A stretch of 22,813 bases of DNA from Butyricicoccus sp. (lineage in GTDB: Bacteria; Bacillota; Clostridia; Oscillospirales; Butyricicoccaceae): the NCBI GenBank assembly GCA_020025885.1, contig JAHHRJ010000037.1, positions 1 through 22,813 on the forward strand, given 5' to 3'. Below, one piece after another: positions 22,544-22,813 of the stretch; position 1 is the first letter of the stretch, and each line of letters begins with the position of its first letter. The translations under genes were made by a program, and so were the position numbers. The notes beneath the pieces are model-generated. The model saw only the letters and a program-made list of their open reading frames with translations, had not been told where the DNA came from and ran no database searches.

Positions 22544-22572
22544 ATCATAGCAGAAAACACGTGAAATCTCAA
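22544..22572 (-). promoter_or_regulatory. Sigma-A promoter of recJ operon
   Basis: TTGAGA (22567-22572) and TATGAT (22544-22549) on the minus strand with a 17-base spacer and an extended TGC before the -10. The start would be near 22537, about 27 bases before the recJ ATG. It probably drives recJ through rqcP. Confidence 0.8.
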
Positions 22573-22606
22573 CATACCAGTCAACATTTCTTTTGTTTAA
22601 ACAATG

Positions 22607-22645
22607 CAAAGACAGGGAATCCTTTCAGGAACACCTGTCTTTTTG
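22607..22645. terminator. Terminator-like hairpin
   Basis: AAAGACAGG / CCTGTCTTT (22608-22616 with 22634-22642) with an inner TCCT / AGGA pair. On the plus strand five T follow; on the minus strand only a short T-run within the stem. It could stop transcription entering recJ from the mobile element, or antisense transcription from recJ. Confidence 0.55.
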
Positions 22646-22646
22646 C

Positions 22647-22703
22647 TTCTATAATAAATGTTGGGGTCAGGAAAAAATCCTGACCCCAACATTTATTATA
22701 GAA
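22647..22703. repeat. Perfect 57-bp palindrome (26-bp arms, 5-bp loop)
   Basis: Arms 22647-22672 and 22678-22703 are exact reverse complements with loop AAAAA (plus strand). Each arm runs from TTCTATAATAAATG to GGGGTCAGGA. The perfect match suggests a recent or actively maintained mobile palindrome, such as a MITE or transposase-bound end. Family not identified. It lies about 31 bp outside the TnpB element end. Confidence 0.9.
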
Positions 22704-22734
22704 CCGAAATCAAACCTGTGTTGCACCGTCTACT

Positions 22735-22813
22735 TTGACACTCCCCACGGCTAAAGCAGGGGGATTCTCGGTTCGCTGACCGCAGCCTGCACCGTGCGAG
22801 GTCTTACATAGTC
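22735..22813 (-). mobile_element. Right end of an IS200/IS605-type, TnpB-bearing element
   Basis: On the minus strand the sequence CCGAGAATCCCCC...GTGGGGAG-TGTCAA closely follows the pattern of IS605-family right ends: an imperfect hairpin (CCCC / GGGG) just before a terminal TCAA (ends at 22735). The rest of the element lies beyond the window. This type carries no terminal inverted repeats and makes no target duplication, so the left end cannot be inferred here. Confidence 0.7.
22735..22813 (-). ncRNA. 3' scaffold of a TnpB omega-RNA
   Basis: In this family the guide RNA scaffold overlaps the tnpB 3' end and stops at the element boundary, and the guide is copied from the flank. Here the scaffold would end in TGTCAA at 22735 and the 16-nt guide would be 22734 down to 22719 (AGTAGACGGTGCAACA on the minus strand). 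Assignment is from the hairpin-plus-TCAA pattern; only the last part of the RNA is in the window. Confidence 0.55.
22751..22813 (-). CDS. tnpB: TnpB C-terminus (partial, start outside window)
   Basis: The minus strand stays open from the window edge to a TAG at 22751-22753. The last 20 residues read from DYVRPR to SEPRIPLL, an end I associate with IS605-family TnpB proteins, whose last codons run into the right-end hairpin exactly as here. TnpB is an RNA-guided RuvC-type DNA nuclease that helps the element persist. The catalytic and zinc-finger parts lie outside the window, so intactness cannot be judged. Confidence 0.6.
   Translation of the reverse strand, partial: DYVRPRTVQAAVSEPRIPLL

Noticed and set aside
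1..22813. tRNA, rRNA or CRISPR array
   Set aside because: No tRNA-like cloverleaf, rRNA segment or regularly spaced repeat was found; the only tandem arrays are 5511-5530 and 6220-6279.

Overview
The window looks like a chromosomal segment of a spore-forming, low-to-mid-GC Firmicute of the class Clostridia. Evidence: the block spoVB-like / mazG / hup / rqcP(yabO) / yabP / yabQ / divIC / yabR keeps the gene order known from Bacillus and Clostridia; yabP and yabQ are sporulation genes; hemZ, long-form hpf, a type III pantothenate kinase and strong AGGAGG ribosome binding sites are all typical. An oscillospiralean gut Clostridium is my guess, not proven. Almost every gene is on the minus strand, so the text below reads right to left.

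Right edge (22511-22813): the C-terminal codons of a TnpB-type nuclease and the right end of an IS200/IS605-like element enter from outside, followed by a perfect 26-bp-arm palindrome and a terminator-like hairpin. A good sigma-A promoter then starts recJ - relA/spoT - dtd - MBL hydrolase - hemZ - uridine-kinase-like gene - zinc-ribbon protein - spoVB-like flippase - mazG - hup - rqcP. Many of these genes overlap or nearly touch. A terminator after rqcP and a sigma-E-like promoter set yabP-yabQ-divIC-yabR apart as the sporulation/division part.

Middle (5353-9518): after yabR there is a probable free-standing small RNA on the plus strand with a near-consensus promoter and an intrinsic terminator. 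Then come an amidohydrolase translationally coupled to a class I fumarase alpha subunit (no beta subunit next to it), hpf with its own promoter, and a secreted VanW-domain protein with a Pro-Glu-Lys repeat.

Left part (1-5350): rsmA converges on, and overlaps, a three-gene plus-strand cluster of small unknown proteins that carries a sigma-E-like promoter. Divergent from it is a sigma-A promoter for a metallophosphoesterase-coaX pair. Between coaX and glyA lies a 609-bp gene-free stretch packed with structure: a repeat with several hairpins ending in a terminator, and a MITE-like 62-bp inverted repeat. A second, inverted copy of the repeat sits at the left edge of the window, again directly before a terminator.

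Most genes are housekeeping. The unusual material is non-coding: the terminator-associated repeats flanking glyA, the candidate sRNA, the TnpB omega-RNA end, and the putative sporulation cluster of unknown small proteins.
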